Shown here: piece by piece, positions 25,791-33,592 of the stretch
Layout of the letters: the number at the start of each line of letters is the position of its first letter
How positions within the stretch are numbered: the stretch's first letter is position 1
Assembly (NCBI GenBank): GCA_902586495.1
Contig: CACIHQ010000002.1
Coordinates: 1-35,000, forward strand
DNA: 35,000 nucleotides
From: an uncultured Pelagibacteraceae bacterium
Lineage (GTDB): Bacteria; Pseudomonadota; Alphaproteobacteria; Pelagibacterales; Pelagibacteraceae
Direction of reading: 5' to 3'
Notes under the pieces: model-generated
What the model was told of the DNA's origin: nothing
Database searches by the model: none
Seen by the model: the letters and a program-made list of their open reading frames with translations, nothing else
Program-made: the position numbers and the translations under genes

Positions 25791-26954
25791 ATGAGAAAAA
25801 AAATTATATTTGGCCAACCATCTATCGGGAATGAAGAAATAAATTATATTACTAAAGTAATTAAATCTAAATGGATTGGAAGTGGCAAGGTAACTGAAAA
25901 ATTTGAAAATAATTTTAAAAATTACAAAAAAAGTAAATTTGCAGTTTCCGTAAATTCATGTACAGCTGCATTACATCTGTCTTTAATATATTGTGGTGTT
26001 AAAATAGGAGATGAGGTAATAACAACACCAATGACTTTTGCATCTACAATCAATTCTATTGCCATGATTGGTGCAAAACCGATTTTAGCAGATATCAACC
26101 CAGAAACTTTTAATATAGATCCTAAAAACATTGAAAAACTTATTACAAGAAAAACAAAAGCAATCTTAATTGTTCATTTAGCAGGTTTGCCTTGTGAAAT
26201 TATGAAAATAATGAAAATCGCAAAAAAATATAATTTAAAAGTAATTGAGGATTGTGCACATGCTATTGAAAGCAAAATAAATGGTAAACATGTTGGGAAT
26301 TTTGGAGATGCAGGTTGTTTTAGTTTTTATTCAACAAAAAATCTTACTACAGGTGAGGGTGGTATGATAATTTGTGATGATAAAAATTTTTATAAAAAAA
26401 TAAGGGTAGCAAGACTTCATGGATTATCAAAAGACGCCTGGAAAAGATATTTGCCAGAAAGTGTTAACAAAAAATATTATGAGCATTATGATGTCACAGA
26501 AATAGGTTACAAGTATAATATGATAGATATCAATGCAGCTATGGGAATAATTCAACTTAAAAAATTAGATAAAAACTGGATGATAAGAAAAAAATTATTC
26601 TACATCTACAAGAAAAAACTTAAAAATCTTCCAATTAAATTTCAAAAAATCGAATTCAAAAATATTAAACACGCTTATCATTTATTTTTATTGGTAGTTG
26701 ATAAAGATAAAACAAATAAAAATCGCAATGACTTAATAAAATTTTTAAACTTAAAAGGTGTTGGAGTAGGTATAAATTACAGAACGGTCACAGACATGAG
26801 TATTTTTAGAAAAAAATTTAATTGGAATAATAGGACATGTCCAAATTCAAAATATCTTGGTGATAATACTTTAAGTCTACCGATTCATCCTAAAGTTCAA
26901 AAAAAAGAGGCATTATATATTTGTGAAAAAATCAGAGAATTTTTTAATAAATAA
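25791..26954 (+). CDS. DegT-family NDP-4-keto-sugar 4-aminotransferase (ArnB/PseC/LegC-like)
   Basis: A 387-residue PLP aminotransferase. SKWIGSGKVTEKFE (26-39), NSCTAALHLSL (55-65), DEVITTPMTFAST (74-86), VIEDCAHAIE with D154, and FYSTKNLTTGEGGM with K183 follow the ArnB/PseC/LegC pattern of 4-amination on a nucleotide-linked 4-keto sugar. In pseudaminate and legionaminate routes this follows a 4,6-dehydratase, none of which is visible here. First gene of a rightward operon continuing with a PseG-like hydrolase, SDR and NeuB, which supports a nonulosonate role. ATG start, 32-base overlap with the next gene. Confidence 0.9.
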   Translation: MRKKIIFGQPSIGNEEINYITKVIKSKWIGSGKVTEKFENNFKNYKKSKFAVSVNSCTAALHLSLIYCGVKIGDEVITTPMTFASTINSIAMIGAKPILADINPETFNIDPKNIEKLITRKTKAILIVHLAGLPCEIMKIMKIAKKYNLKVIEDCAHAIESKINGKHVGNFGDAGCFSFYSTKNLTTGEGGMIICDDKNFYKKIRVARLHGLSKDAWKRYLPESVNKKYYEHYDVTEIGYKYNMIDINAAMGIIQLKKLDKNWMIRKKLFYIYKKKLKNLPIKFQKIEFKNIKHAYHLFLLVVDKDKTNKNRNDLIKFLNLKGVGVGINYRTVTDMSIFRKKFNWNNRTCPNSKYLGDNTLSLPIHPKVQKKEALYICEKIREFFNK

Positions 26955-27951
26955 GATAACTTTTAGGTGTGATGCAGGTGAGATTTCTGGCTTAGGCACT
27001 GGTCATGTTTATCGTTCAATTAATATAGCTAATTTCTTAAAAAAAAAATTTCGTTTGAAAAAAAAAAAAATTTTTTTTTTAATAAAATATCAAAATAAAT
27101 TTAAATCTGGATATGAAATCGTGAGAAAAAACGGTTATAAGGTTATTAAGGTAGATAAAAATATTATAAATTATTCATCTAAAGAAATAAAATTATTAAA
27201 TAAATTTAAATCAAATTTACTAATTATTGATAGACTTGGTAAAGTTAATGCACATTTTATTAATAAGATAAAAAATAATTACAAAAAAAAAATAATTTTA
27301 GATGATTCTTCTCAAAATAGAAAAAAGTTTGACTTAAGCTTAAATGCACTAATTAGAGATGTAAGATCAGTTAAAAACTCAAAAATAGGTTTTGAATATA
27401 TGATACTCAGACTTAAAAAAACTAAAAACAAAAAAAATTTAAAAAATAATCAAATATTTATGTTTTTTGGTGGGTTTGATAAAAAAAAATACTCGATACA
27501 TTTATTAAAAATTCTTAATAAATTAAAATTTAGATTAAATATAAATCTCCCAAAAATCTATATAAAAAATCTCAGTGAAATTAAATCTAAACACAAATTA
27601 ACATTTTTTGATAACAAAGATTATCTAGATAAATTAAAAAGAAGTAATATTGTTTTTAGTTCAGGTGGATTAATATTATTTGACTCAATATTAATGAACA
27701 AAAAGATTATTTGTTTGCCTCAATACAATCATCAAAAAAGAAATGCAAATGAACTATTTAAAAAAGGGGCAATAAAATACTTTTCTAAAATTAATGAAAA
27801 CAAAATATTGAATTTTTTTTTAAAAATTTATGATAATCAAGCTTATGAAAGAAAAATTGATTTCGTACAAAAACAAATAATTAATTTGAAAAAAATTAGA
27901 AGAAATTATAATTTAATCGGAAAAATTTATGAACAATCTATCAGTAGATAA
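26923..27951 (+). CDS. pseG: PseG/SpsG-like NDP-sugar hydrolase
   Basis: The product is 342 residues from a GTG at 26923; no in-frame ATG lies near, and the conserved block begins at residue 12. FRCDAGEISGLGTGHVYRS (14-32) holds H28, matching the catalytic histidine of PseG's GxGHxxR motif, though the loop is longer than usual. The C-terminal lobe has FSSGGLILFDSILMNKK and a HQKRNANELFKKGA stretch, the GT-B-like nucleotide-binding side. PseG removes UDP from a 2,4-diacetamido-trideoxy sugar ahead of the NeuB/PseI condensation. Residues 46-53 are encoded by a run of 13 A then 10 T. The start overlaps the aminotransferase by 32 bases. Confidence 0.82.
   Translation: MKKSENFLINKITFRCDAGEISGLGTGHVYRSINIANFLKKKFRLKKKKIFFLIKYQNKFKSGYEIVRKNGYKVIKVDKNIINYSSKEIKLLNKFKSNLLIIDRLGKVNAHFINKIKNNYKKKIILDDSSQNRKKFDLSLNALIRDVRSVKNSKIGFEYMILRLKKTKNKKNLKNNQIFMFFGGFDKKKYSIHLLKILNKLKFRLNINLPKIYIKNLSEIKSKHKLTFFDNKDYLDKLKRSNIVFSSGGLILFDSILMNKKIICLPQYNHQKRNANELFKKGAIKYFSKINENKILNFFLKIYDNQAYERKIDFVQKQIINLKKIRRNYNLIGKIYEQSISR
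27058..27080. repeat. A13T10 homopolymer tract inside the PseG-like gene
   Basis: Thirteen A followed directly by ten T, encoding Lys-Lys-Lys-Lys-Ile-Phe-Phe-Leu near codons 46-53. A gain or loss of one base would end the protein early. Such runs are slippage-prone in replication and error-prone in sequencing. The present count keeps the frame open. Confidence 0.9.
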
Positions 27952-28705
27952 TTTATTCAACTTTAAAAAAAAGATAGTAGTCATAACAGGCTCAAGTGGC
28001 CAATTAGGAAATGCTTTCTCAAAACTTTTTTTGTCACAAGGAGCCTTTGTAATCGGTATGGACATTAAAAATACCAAACTTAAAGATAAAAAATTTTTTT
28101 TTTATAAAATAGAAATTTCTAATAAAAAGAGAGTTGAGCGTTTATTTCATAAAATAATATTAAAATTTAAAAAAATAGATATAATAATAAACAATGCAAG
28201 TATTTCTGTGTATTCAAAATTTGATAAAAGAAAAGATATCGAAATTAATAAAACTTTAAATTCTAATTTGAAAGGCAGCTTAAATTTAATAAATACTTAT
28301 TTATCTGAGCATAAAAAAATGAAATTAAAAAAATGTAATATCATTAACATTGGTTCAATTTATGGATTTTTAAGCCCTGATTTTAGGATTTATGGAAAAA
28401 ATGATAATTTTAGTTCAGAAATTTATGGCGCTTCTAAAGCCGCTATAATTCAATTAACAAAATATTACAGTGTGGCATTATCAAAATATAATATTAATGT
28501 GAATTGTATTTCTCCAGGTGGAATATTTAATAAAAAAAATCCTCAAAGTAAGTTATTTTTAAAAAAATATTCTATGAGAGTGCCTAAAAATAGAATTGGG
28601 AAAGAGGAAGATTTATTCACCGCACTTCTTTTTCTATCTAGTGATTACTCTGAGTATATTAATGGTCAAAATATCATTATCGATGGAGGATTATCTTCAT
28701 GGTAA
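27929..28705 (+). CDS. Classical short-chain dehydrogenase/reductase
   Basis: A 258-residue enzyme. VVITGSSGQLG (17-27) is the cofactor-binding TGxxxGxG-like motif. IINNAS (86-91) is the NNAG-equivalent, and S143, Y166 and K170 (EIYGASK) are the catalytic residues. The end NCISPGG and a closing IIDGG are standard. In nonulosonate loci such SDRs (PtmA-like) oxidise or reduce a sugar intermediate; the substrate is not known. It overlaps the PseG-like gene by 23 bases and the NeuB-like gene by 7, so it is part of the same translated block. Confidence 0.86.
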   Translation: MNNLSVDNLFNFKKKIVVITGSSGQLGNAFSKLFLSQGAFVIGMDIKNTKLKDKKFFFYKIEISNKKRVERLFHKIILKFKKIDIIINNASISVYSKFDKRKDIEINKTLNSNLKGSLNLINTYLSEHKKMKLKKCNIINIGSIYGFLSPDFRIYGKNDNFSSEIYGASKAAIIQLTKYYSVALSKYNINVNCISPGGIFNKKNPQSKLFLKKYSMRVPKNRIGKEEDLFTALLFLSSDYSEYINGQNIIIDGGLSSW

Positions 28706-29517
28706 AAAATAAAAACTTTTTAATTGCTGAAGCAGGTATAAATCATAATGGTAATCTAAAAACAGCTCTTAAGCTCGTAGATACTGCAAAAAAAAGTGGG
28801 GCGGATGCGATTAAATTTCAAACTTATATTACTGAAAAAAGAGTAAATAAAAAATATCATAAAATTTTCGATATTTTAAAAAAATGTGAGTTGCCTTTTA
28901 AAAGTTTTAAAATTTTAAGTGACTATTGTAAAAAAAAAAAAATTAATTTTTTTTCAACCCCTTTTGATATTGAATCTGTAAATTTTTTGGAAAGCATAAA
29001 TGTAAAAACTTTTAAAGTTGCATCGTTTGACATAGGAAATTTTGAGTTAATTAACGAAATTATCAAAACAAAGAAAAAAACTATAATTTCAACAGGCATG
29101 GCTAGCTACAATGAAATAAAAAAAGTTTATAAAAAATTCAAAGAAAAAAGAGTGGATATTGCATTACTTCATTGTGTGTCTTCATACCCCAACAAAGAAG
29201 AGACTTCTTACCTTTCTAACATAAGTTATCTTAAAAAAAAATTTAGCTGTGAAATCGGAATTTCTGATCATACAAATGATATAAAAATACCAATTTATGG
29301 TAATTTATTAGGGGCTAACATAATTGAGAAACACCTTAAAATAAACCATAATCATAAATGTGTAGACTCTGCTGTATCAATAACTGGAACACAAATGAAA
29401 ACATTAAAATCAGAATTAGATAAAATAAAAATTATAATTAATAAAACCAAATTTGGGTTAAGAAAGGCAGAAAAAGGGAGTGTGATTTTTAAAAGAAAAA
29501 AAATCTACAAACAATAA
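28699..29517 (+). CDS. neuB: NeuB-family nonulosonate synthase, second short form without SAF domain
   Basis: A 272-residue protein. FLIAEAGINHNGNL (7-20) with E11 is the canonical opening, ADAIKFQTY (35-43) the next block, FSTPFD (85-90), STGMAS (131-136), LLHCVSSYP (157-165), GISDHT with H191 and IIEKH with H212 the metal-site residues. It is a better match to the NeuB/PseI family than the copy at 10929-11726. It also ends at the point where the SAF domain of standard NeuB would start (about 340-350 residues expected), just after a RKAEKGSV-like linker. Preceded by the SDR and a PseG-like hydrolase, which would release the sugar substrate. A run of 13 A at 28930-28942 lies inside it. Confidence 0.88.
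   Translation: MVKNKNFLIAEAGINHNGNLKTALKLVDTAKKSGADAIKFQTYITEKRVNKKYHKIFDILKKCELPFKSFKILSDYCKKKKINFFSTPFDIESVNFLESINVKTFKVASFDIGNFELINEIIKTKKKTIISTGMASYNEIKKVYKKFKEKRVDIALLHCVSSYPNKEETSYLSNISYLKKKFSCEIGISDHTNDIKIPIYGNLLGANIIEKHLKINHNHKCVDSAVSITGTQMKTLKSELDKIKIIINKTKFGLRKAEKGSVIFKRKKIYKQ
28930..28942. repeat. A13 homopolymer tract inside the NeuB-like gene
   Basis: Thirteen consecutive A encode Lys-Lys-Lys-Lys-Ile near residues 78-82. It has the same length as the tracts at 27058, 31080 and 31315, all in one operon. Slippage would truncate the synthase; the tract is also a likely place for assembly errors. Confidence 0.85.
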
Positions 29518-29560
29518 AAATTATTGTTATAAGTTAGTCTGTATATCTAAAAAAATTACA

Positions 29561-30868
29561 ATGAAAACAAGAAAAAGTTTTACTTTATACAAGAAAGCAA
29601 AAAAATTAATTCTTAATGGTAACATGCTTTTATCAAAGAGACCTGAAATGATTTTGCCAAAGAAATGGCCAGGTTATTTTTCTAAAGCTAAGGATGTATT
29701 TGTTACTGATTTAGATAATAACAAGTATTTAGACATGATGTGTATAGTGGGACATAATATATTGGGCTATGGAAATAAAAAAATTGACCAAAAAGTTTCC
29801 AACGAAATTAAAAAAGGTAATATGTGTACCTTAAACTCAAAATATGAAGTTTTGTTAGCCCAAAAATTAATCAAGCTTCATCCCTGGGCGAAAAAATGTA
29901 CTTTTGCTAGATCGGGTGGTGAGGCAAATGCTATTGCTATTAGAATAGCAAGAGCCTTCAATAAAAAGGATAATATTGCAGTTTGTGGATACCATGGATG
30001 GCATGATTGGTATTTATCTCTCAATCTAGAAAGTCCAAATAATTTAAATACTCATCTTTTGAAGGGATTGTCAACTGATGGTGTTCCTAAAAGATTAAAA
30101 GGTTTGACTTCAACCTTTAATTATGGAGATTTTGAAAAATTAAAAAAAATTCACAAAGAGAGAAAATTATCTGCAGTCATAATGGAAGTTTGTAGAGACA
30201 CTTTACCAAATATTAATTTCTTAAAAAAAGTAAGAAGTTTTACCAGTGAAAATGGTATAGTTTTAATCTTTGACGAATGCACGACTGGATTCAGAAGATG
30301 TCTAGGTGGTATACACAAAATTGCCAATGTTAATCCTGATTTAGCGATGTTTGGCAAAGCTCTAGGGAATGGATATGCAATTACAGCAGTACTTGGAAGT
30401 AAAAAAATTATGGATAAGGCAAATAAAAGTTTTATTAGTAGCACTTTTTGGAGTGAAAAAATCGGTTTTGTAGCTGGGCTAACAACACTAACAGAAATGA
30501 AAAGAGTTGAGAGCTGGAAAAAAATTATTCATTTAGGAAAATATGTTAACAAAGAATGGTTAAGATTAAAAAAAAAACATGGTCTTGATTTCAAGATCAA
30601 AGGTATCGAGTCTATGACATCATTTGTTTTTAAAAAAAACCATTTAAAGTATAAGACTTATATTACCCAAGAAATGTTAAAAAAAAATATTTTGGCAACT
30701 AATATGATCTTTCTTACAACTAAACATGATAAAATAATGATAAATAAATATTTAAAAAATTTAGATATAATTTTTAGGAAGATTTCCCACATAGAAAAAA
30801 ATAATTTAGACATAGATAAATTTTTAAAAAGTCCTGTTTGCCACGACACTTTTAAAAGACTTAATTAA
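29561..30868 (+). CDS. Class III (GSA-aminotransferase-like) PLP enzyme in nonulosonate operon
   Basis: A 435-residue fold-type I enzyme. FARSGGEANAIAIRIAR (115-131), CGYHGWHDW (142-150), LIFDECTTGFR with D238 (235-245) and FGKALGNGYAI with the Schiff-base K266 (264-274) give the class III aminotransferase order. GSA aminomutase, the haem enzyme, is a relative but has a GGG-type turn after the lysine, unlike this GNG. The context (NeuB, SDR, PseG upstream; a surface transferase overlapping by one base downstream) points to amination of a glycan sugar or its side chain. It follows the NeuB gene by 43 bases with no terminator seen. Its exact substrate is unknown. Confidence 0.85.
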   Translation: MKTRKSFTLYKKAKKLILNGNMLLSKRPEMILPKKWPGYFSKAKDVFVTDLDNNKYLDMMCIVGHNILGYGNKKIDQKVSNEIKKGNMCTLNSKYEVLLAQKLIKLHPWAKKCTFARSGGEANAIAIRIARAFNKKDNIAVCGYHGWHDWYLSLNLESPNNLNTHLLKGLSTDGVPKRLKGLTSTFNYGDFEKLKKIHKERKLSAVIMEVCRDTLPNINFLKKVRSFTSENGIVLIFDECTTGFRRCLGGIHKIANVNPDLAMFGKALGNGYAITAVLGSKKIMDKANKSFISSTFWSEKIGFVAGLTTLTEMKRVESWKKIIHLGKYVNKEWLRLKKKHGLDFKIKGIESMTSFVFKKNHLKYKTYITQEMLKKNILATNMIFLTTKHDKIMINKYLKNLDIIFRKISHIEKNNLDIDKFLKSPVCHDTFKRLN

Positions 30869-32181
30869 TGAATCTTTACATAGAATTAGAGATATATAAC
30901 AGAGAGATAGAAGCGAAAATGCTACTGGCATTAGAAGCTGTTAAAAGAGGTTATAGTGTACTAATAGCACATAGGTCTGAAATTCAAAAATTAGCCTTAC
31001 AAAATAAAATTCCACCTGGAATTATTCACATGAAAGATGCAAACTCAAATGAGTATCAAGTAAATATACTAAAAAAACTAAAAAAAAAAAAATTCTTTTT
31101 TACTGCTCAGGATGAGGAGTCAGGGATACTAAATAAAAGATATGATAGTTTTGCGAAAATTCGATTTAGTAACTTTAGATCATTTAATTTTTTAAGTTAT
31201 TTTTTTTGCTGGGGAAACAGGGATTACAATTATTTAAAAAGAAAAACAAAAAACGCAATCTTAACAGGTTCACCCAGGTTTGATTTATTCAAACTTAAAA
31301 AACCAAAAAAAAATAAAAAAAAAAAAATTTTAATTATTTCAAGCTTTAATGTGACTGGCGTAAGAAATTTTGCAGATAGAATTTTTGCTACTACAGGATT
31401 AAGGGATAAATATAATGAATTTGCAGAAAAATTTGCTTATAACATGGAAAGTATTCATGCTTTAAAAGTTTACCATTTTGTAAAATTGATAAGATATTTA
31501 TCAAAAAATTTTAAAAACTATGAAATTTCTTTGAGGCCTCATCCTAACGATAACTTTCAAGATTGGACCAAACTGATAAATTTTAAATCAAAAAATATAA
31601 AAATAGAAAATGTTAAAGATTTAACTCTTGATAAATCTATTTTAAAATCTAAGTTTGTTATCCAAAATGGATGTACATCAGCTATTGAAAGCTTACTTTT
31701 GAACATACCCTGCATAAGTTACGTCCCACAAAAATGGAAAGAAGATGAATTATCTGAATTTCCCAACTCACTTGGAATTAAAGCCAAAAATCATTCTGAA
31801 GTGGCAAAAATAATAAAAAAAGAATCTACTGAAAAATTATTAATAAAGAAAAAACTCCTCAAAAAAAGGTTTTTTTTTGAAAAGAGTTCTTACGCTTATG
31901 AAAGACAAATAAATATTTTTGATAAAATAAATAAAAATTTTAAAAAATTTGACCCATCAATTTATTTCAAACAAAAAAATCTGCTAAAAAATACGTTAAA
32001 GGAAATAAAATATATATTTTTGGAAAGAAAGAAATCACCTATTGAGCATAAATTTCCAAAATTTGAAAAAATGAAAATCAGAACAATTATCAATGAAATA
32101 TCCCATTTATCAAAGAAAAATTATTACTCAAATACAAAATTTGAAATTATTTCTGATAGAATATTATTTTTAAGAAAATAA
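30868..32181 (+). CDS. Surface carbohydrate biosynthesis transferase-like protein (GT-B fold)
   Basis: A 437-residue protein starting by TAATG overlap with the class III enzyme. It begins YIELEIYNREIEAKMLL, has a GSPRFDLF block near residue 131, RPHPND near 225 and NGCTSAIESLLLNIPCISY (about 268-286). That HP...G-T-S-ExLLxxxP layout is shared by capsule/sialic transferases and CDP-polyol phosphotransferases, and the N-terminus recalls the group named surface carbohydrate biosynthesis protein. It could transfer the nonulosonate made by this operon. Long A runs at 31080 and 31315 are within the gene. It is the last rightward gene here; its stop lies two bases from the convergent formyltransferase stop. 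Confidence 0.72.
   Translation: MNLYIELEIYNREIEAKMLLALEAVKRGYSVLIAHRSEIQKLALQNKIPPGIIHMKDANSNEYQVNILKKLKKKKFFFTAQDEESGILNKRYDSFAKIRFSNFRSFNFLSYFFCWGNRDYNYLKRKTKNAILTGSPRFDLFKLKKPKKNKKKKILIISSFNVTGVRNFADRIFATTGLRDKYNEFAEKFAYNMESIHALKVYHFVKLIRYLSKNFKNYEISLRPHPNDNFQDWTKLINFKSKNIKIENVKDLTLDKSILKSKFVIQNGCTSAIESLLLNIPCISYVPQKWKEDELSEFPNSLGIKAKNHSEVAKIIKKESTEKLLIKKKLLKKRFFFEKSSYAYERQINIFDKINKNFKKFDPSIYFKQKNLLKNTLKEIKYIFLERKKSPIEHKFPKFEKMKIRTIINEISHLSKKNYYSNTKFEIISDRILFLRK
31080..31092. repeat. A13 homopolymer tract inside the surface-carbohydrate gene
   Basis: Thirteen A near codon 72 of the surface-carbohydrate transferase, encoding Lys-Lys-Lys-Lys after Leu. With the tract at 31315 the gene has two slippage-prone sites; either would knock the frame out. 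Confidence 0.85.
31315..31327. repeat. Second A13 homopolymer tract in the surface-carbohydrate gene
   Basis: Thirteen A encoding Lys-Lys-Lys-Lys-Ile before an ILIISS strand. It is the fourth tract of the same length in the rightward operon and could vary in length between cells or in sequencing reads. Confidence 0.85.
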
Positions 32182-32183
32182 TT

Positions 32184-32816
32184 TTATTTTTCTTTTAAAA
32201 TCCTTAATAAAAATTTTTTTTTTCTAAATATAAAAAAAGCTGGGAAATTGTTATTGTCGCAAATCCTTAGAAGATCAAATTGAGACTTTAAACTTTTGTT
32301 TATATTTATTTCGCTATCCTTATTTGTTCTACGTCTTAAGAAGTTAATTTTCTTAGGGGTAAACATTTTATATTTCTTTTTCTTAAAATACGATTTGATC
32401 ATATCAATTGAGTTTTCAAATTGTTTGTTTTTTATTTCATCGTAAAGCAAAGTATCATCATAATAATAATTTTTTTTTATAATAACCTGACCATCATCTA
32501 ATCCTTTTTTTGAATCTATAATAAATAAAGTGGAGGTAATTTTTTTTTTCCCTTGAAGTATTTGCCAGAATAAAGGTGAAAAGCCTTTATTTTCTGGTAA
32601 GTTTGATTCGTGGTTTACTATAAATTTGAGTGATTTATTTAAATATTTTTTTGGAATGATTTTATAATAACTCAAAACAAAACATAATTTTTCGTTTAAG
32701 TTTACCTTTTTTGGATCTGTAAAAATTTTAATATTCTTTTTAAAAATTTTACGAATTTGCTTTCTTTTGTATAAGTAAAACCATGAAGATTTTGAGGTTA
32801 AAATACAGAAATTCAT
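32184..32816 (-). CDS. Small sugar N-formyltransferase-like protein
   Basis: A 210-residue protein. FIVNHESNLPENKGFSP (65-81) holds H69 of the formyltransferase HxSxLP block. TLFIIDSKKGLDDGQVI (96-112) supplies the catalytic aspartate (D107), and RRRTNKDSEI near residue 160 matches the C-terminal substrate stretch of N-formyltransferases. It would transfer a formyl group from N10-formyl-tetrahydrofolate to a sugar amine. The catalytic Asn normally two residues before His is a Val here, with Asn at -1, and the N-terminal domain is short, so activity is less certain. It overlaps the SpsF gene by ATGA and is the second gene of a leftward pair. Confidence 0.75.
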   Translation of the reverse strand: MNFCILTSKSSWFYLYKRKQIRKIFKKNIKIFTDPKKVNLNEKLCFVLSYYKIIPKKYLNKSLKFIVNHESNLPENKGFSPLFWQILQGKKKITSTLFIIDSKKGLDDGQVIIKKNYYYDDTLLYDEIKNKQFENSIDMIKSYFKKKKYKMFTPKKINFLRRRTNKDSEININKSLKSQFDLLRICDNNNFPAFFIFRKKKFLLRILKEK

Positions 32817-33589
32817 AAAAAAACTTTTTTTCTACGAAACCTTTGTTTAACCACATTTTTTCTCATGATCTTTTCAATTTTTTTATTTTTTTTGATTATA
32901 TCAACTAGTTCAGTTGTATTTCCAAATATTTTTGATTTCATAATCTTATTAATTAGGTATTTTACCACTAAAATGTCGGTTTTATAATCAATAGTATATC
33001 TATAATGAGAAAAATCCTCTTTTAAAGGATATATTTTTGTTTTAAATTTTTTTGTTGACCAAAATTTGTTTGTCACATGTTCTTTGTCATCTCTATTTAA
33101 ATTCATCTCAGACATCTTTTTTAGAGCCTCAATAGTAAAAATTTCTATATCAGCTCCATCAGGATATTTCTTAATTTTTTCGGGTAAAGTATTAGATAGA
33201 TAATCTAATTTCTTTTTCCTAAAATATGTGTACATTTTTTTTATTAAAAAAGGATCAACTAATGGGCAATCAGAAGTAACTCTGATTATATTTTTAGTGT
33301 TGAATTTCCTTGAACAGTCTAAATATCTTTTTAATACATTTTTTTCGGACCCTTCAAAATATTTTATTTTGTGCCTGTCTAAAATTTTTTTAATCTTAAA
33401 ATTTTTTTGATCTTTAGCTAAAGCAAAAATTATTTTACTTTCGTCAAATTTTTTTAGTAGTCTTAAAATTAAGAATTCAATTACAGTAAATTTTCTATAT
33501 ATTTTTTTTAAAATTTTATTTTTTAATCGATTAGAATTTAATCTAGCTTGTATTATTATTGCATAACTAATATAATTATTGCTTACCAT
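32813..33589 (-). CDS. spsF: SpsF-like cytidylyltransferase, second copy
   Basis: Start put at the ATG at 33589 (258 residues); a TTG nine bases upstream is the only alternative. YAIIIQARLNSNRLKNKIL (9-27) is the NTP-binding loop and IIRVTSDCPLVDP the metal/NTP region; DKEHVTNKFW and YRYTIDYKTD are the late SpsF blocks. It fits CMP-activation of a nonulosonic acid. It differs strongly from the copy at 24026, as expected if two different acids are activated, or the same one in two gene sets. Its start codon abuts that of the rightward formyltransferase. It is transcribed ahead of the small formyltransferase and coupled to it. Confidence 0.86.
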   Translation of the reverse strand: MVSNNYISYAIIIQARLNSNRLKNKILKKIYRKFTVIEFLILRLLKKFDESKIIFALAKDQKNFKIKKILDRHKIKYFEGSEKNVLKRYLDCSRKFNTKNIIRVTSDCPLVDPFLIKKMYTYFRKKKLDYLSNTLPEKIKKYPDGADIEIFTIEALKKMSEMNLNRDDKEHVTNKFWSTKKFKTKIYPLKEDFSHYRYTIDYKTDILVVKYLINKIMKSKIFGNTTELVDIIKKNKKIEKIMRKNVVKQRFRRKKVFL

Positions 33590-33592
33590 ATG
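33587..33592. promoter_or_regulatory. CATATG palindrome formed by two head-to-head start codons
   Basis: The minus-strand ATG of the cytidylyltransferase gene (33589-33587) and the plus-strand ATG of the formyltransferase gene (33590-33592) touch, forming CATATG. No bases separate the two genes, so each promoter and leader must lie inside the other's coding sequence unless mRNAs are leaderless. No Shine-Dalgarno sequence was seen on either side. Confidence 0.75.

Noticed and set aside
29561-30868. Glutamate-1-semialdehyde aminomutase for haem synthesis
   Set aside because: Embedded in a glycan operon with one-base overlap to a surface-carbohydrate gene, and the turn after K266 differs from HemL; a genome-wide check could still overturn this.
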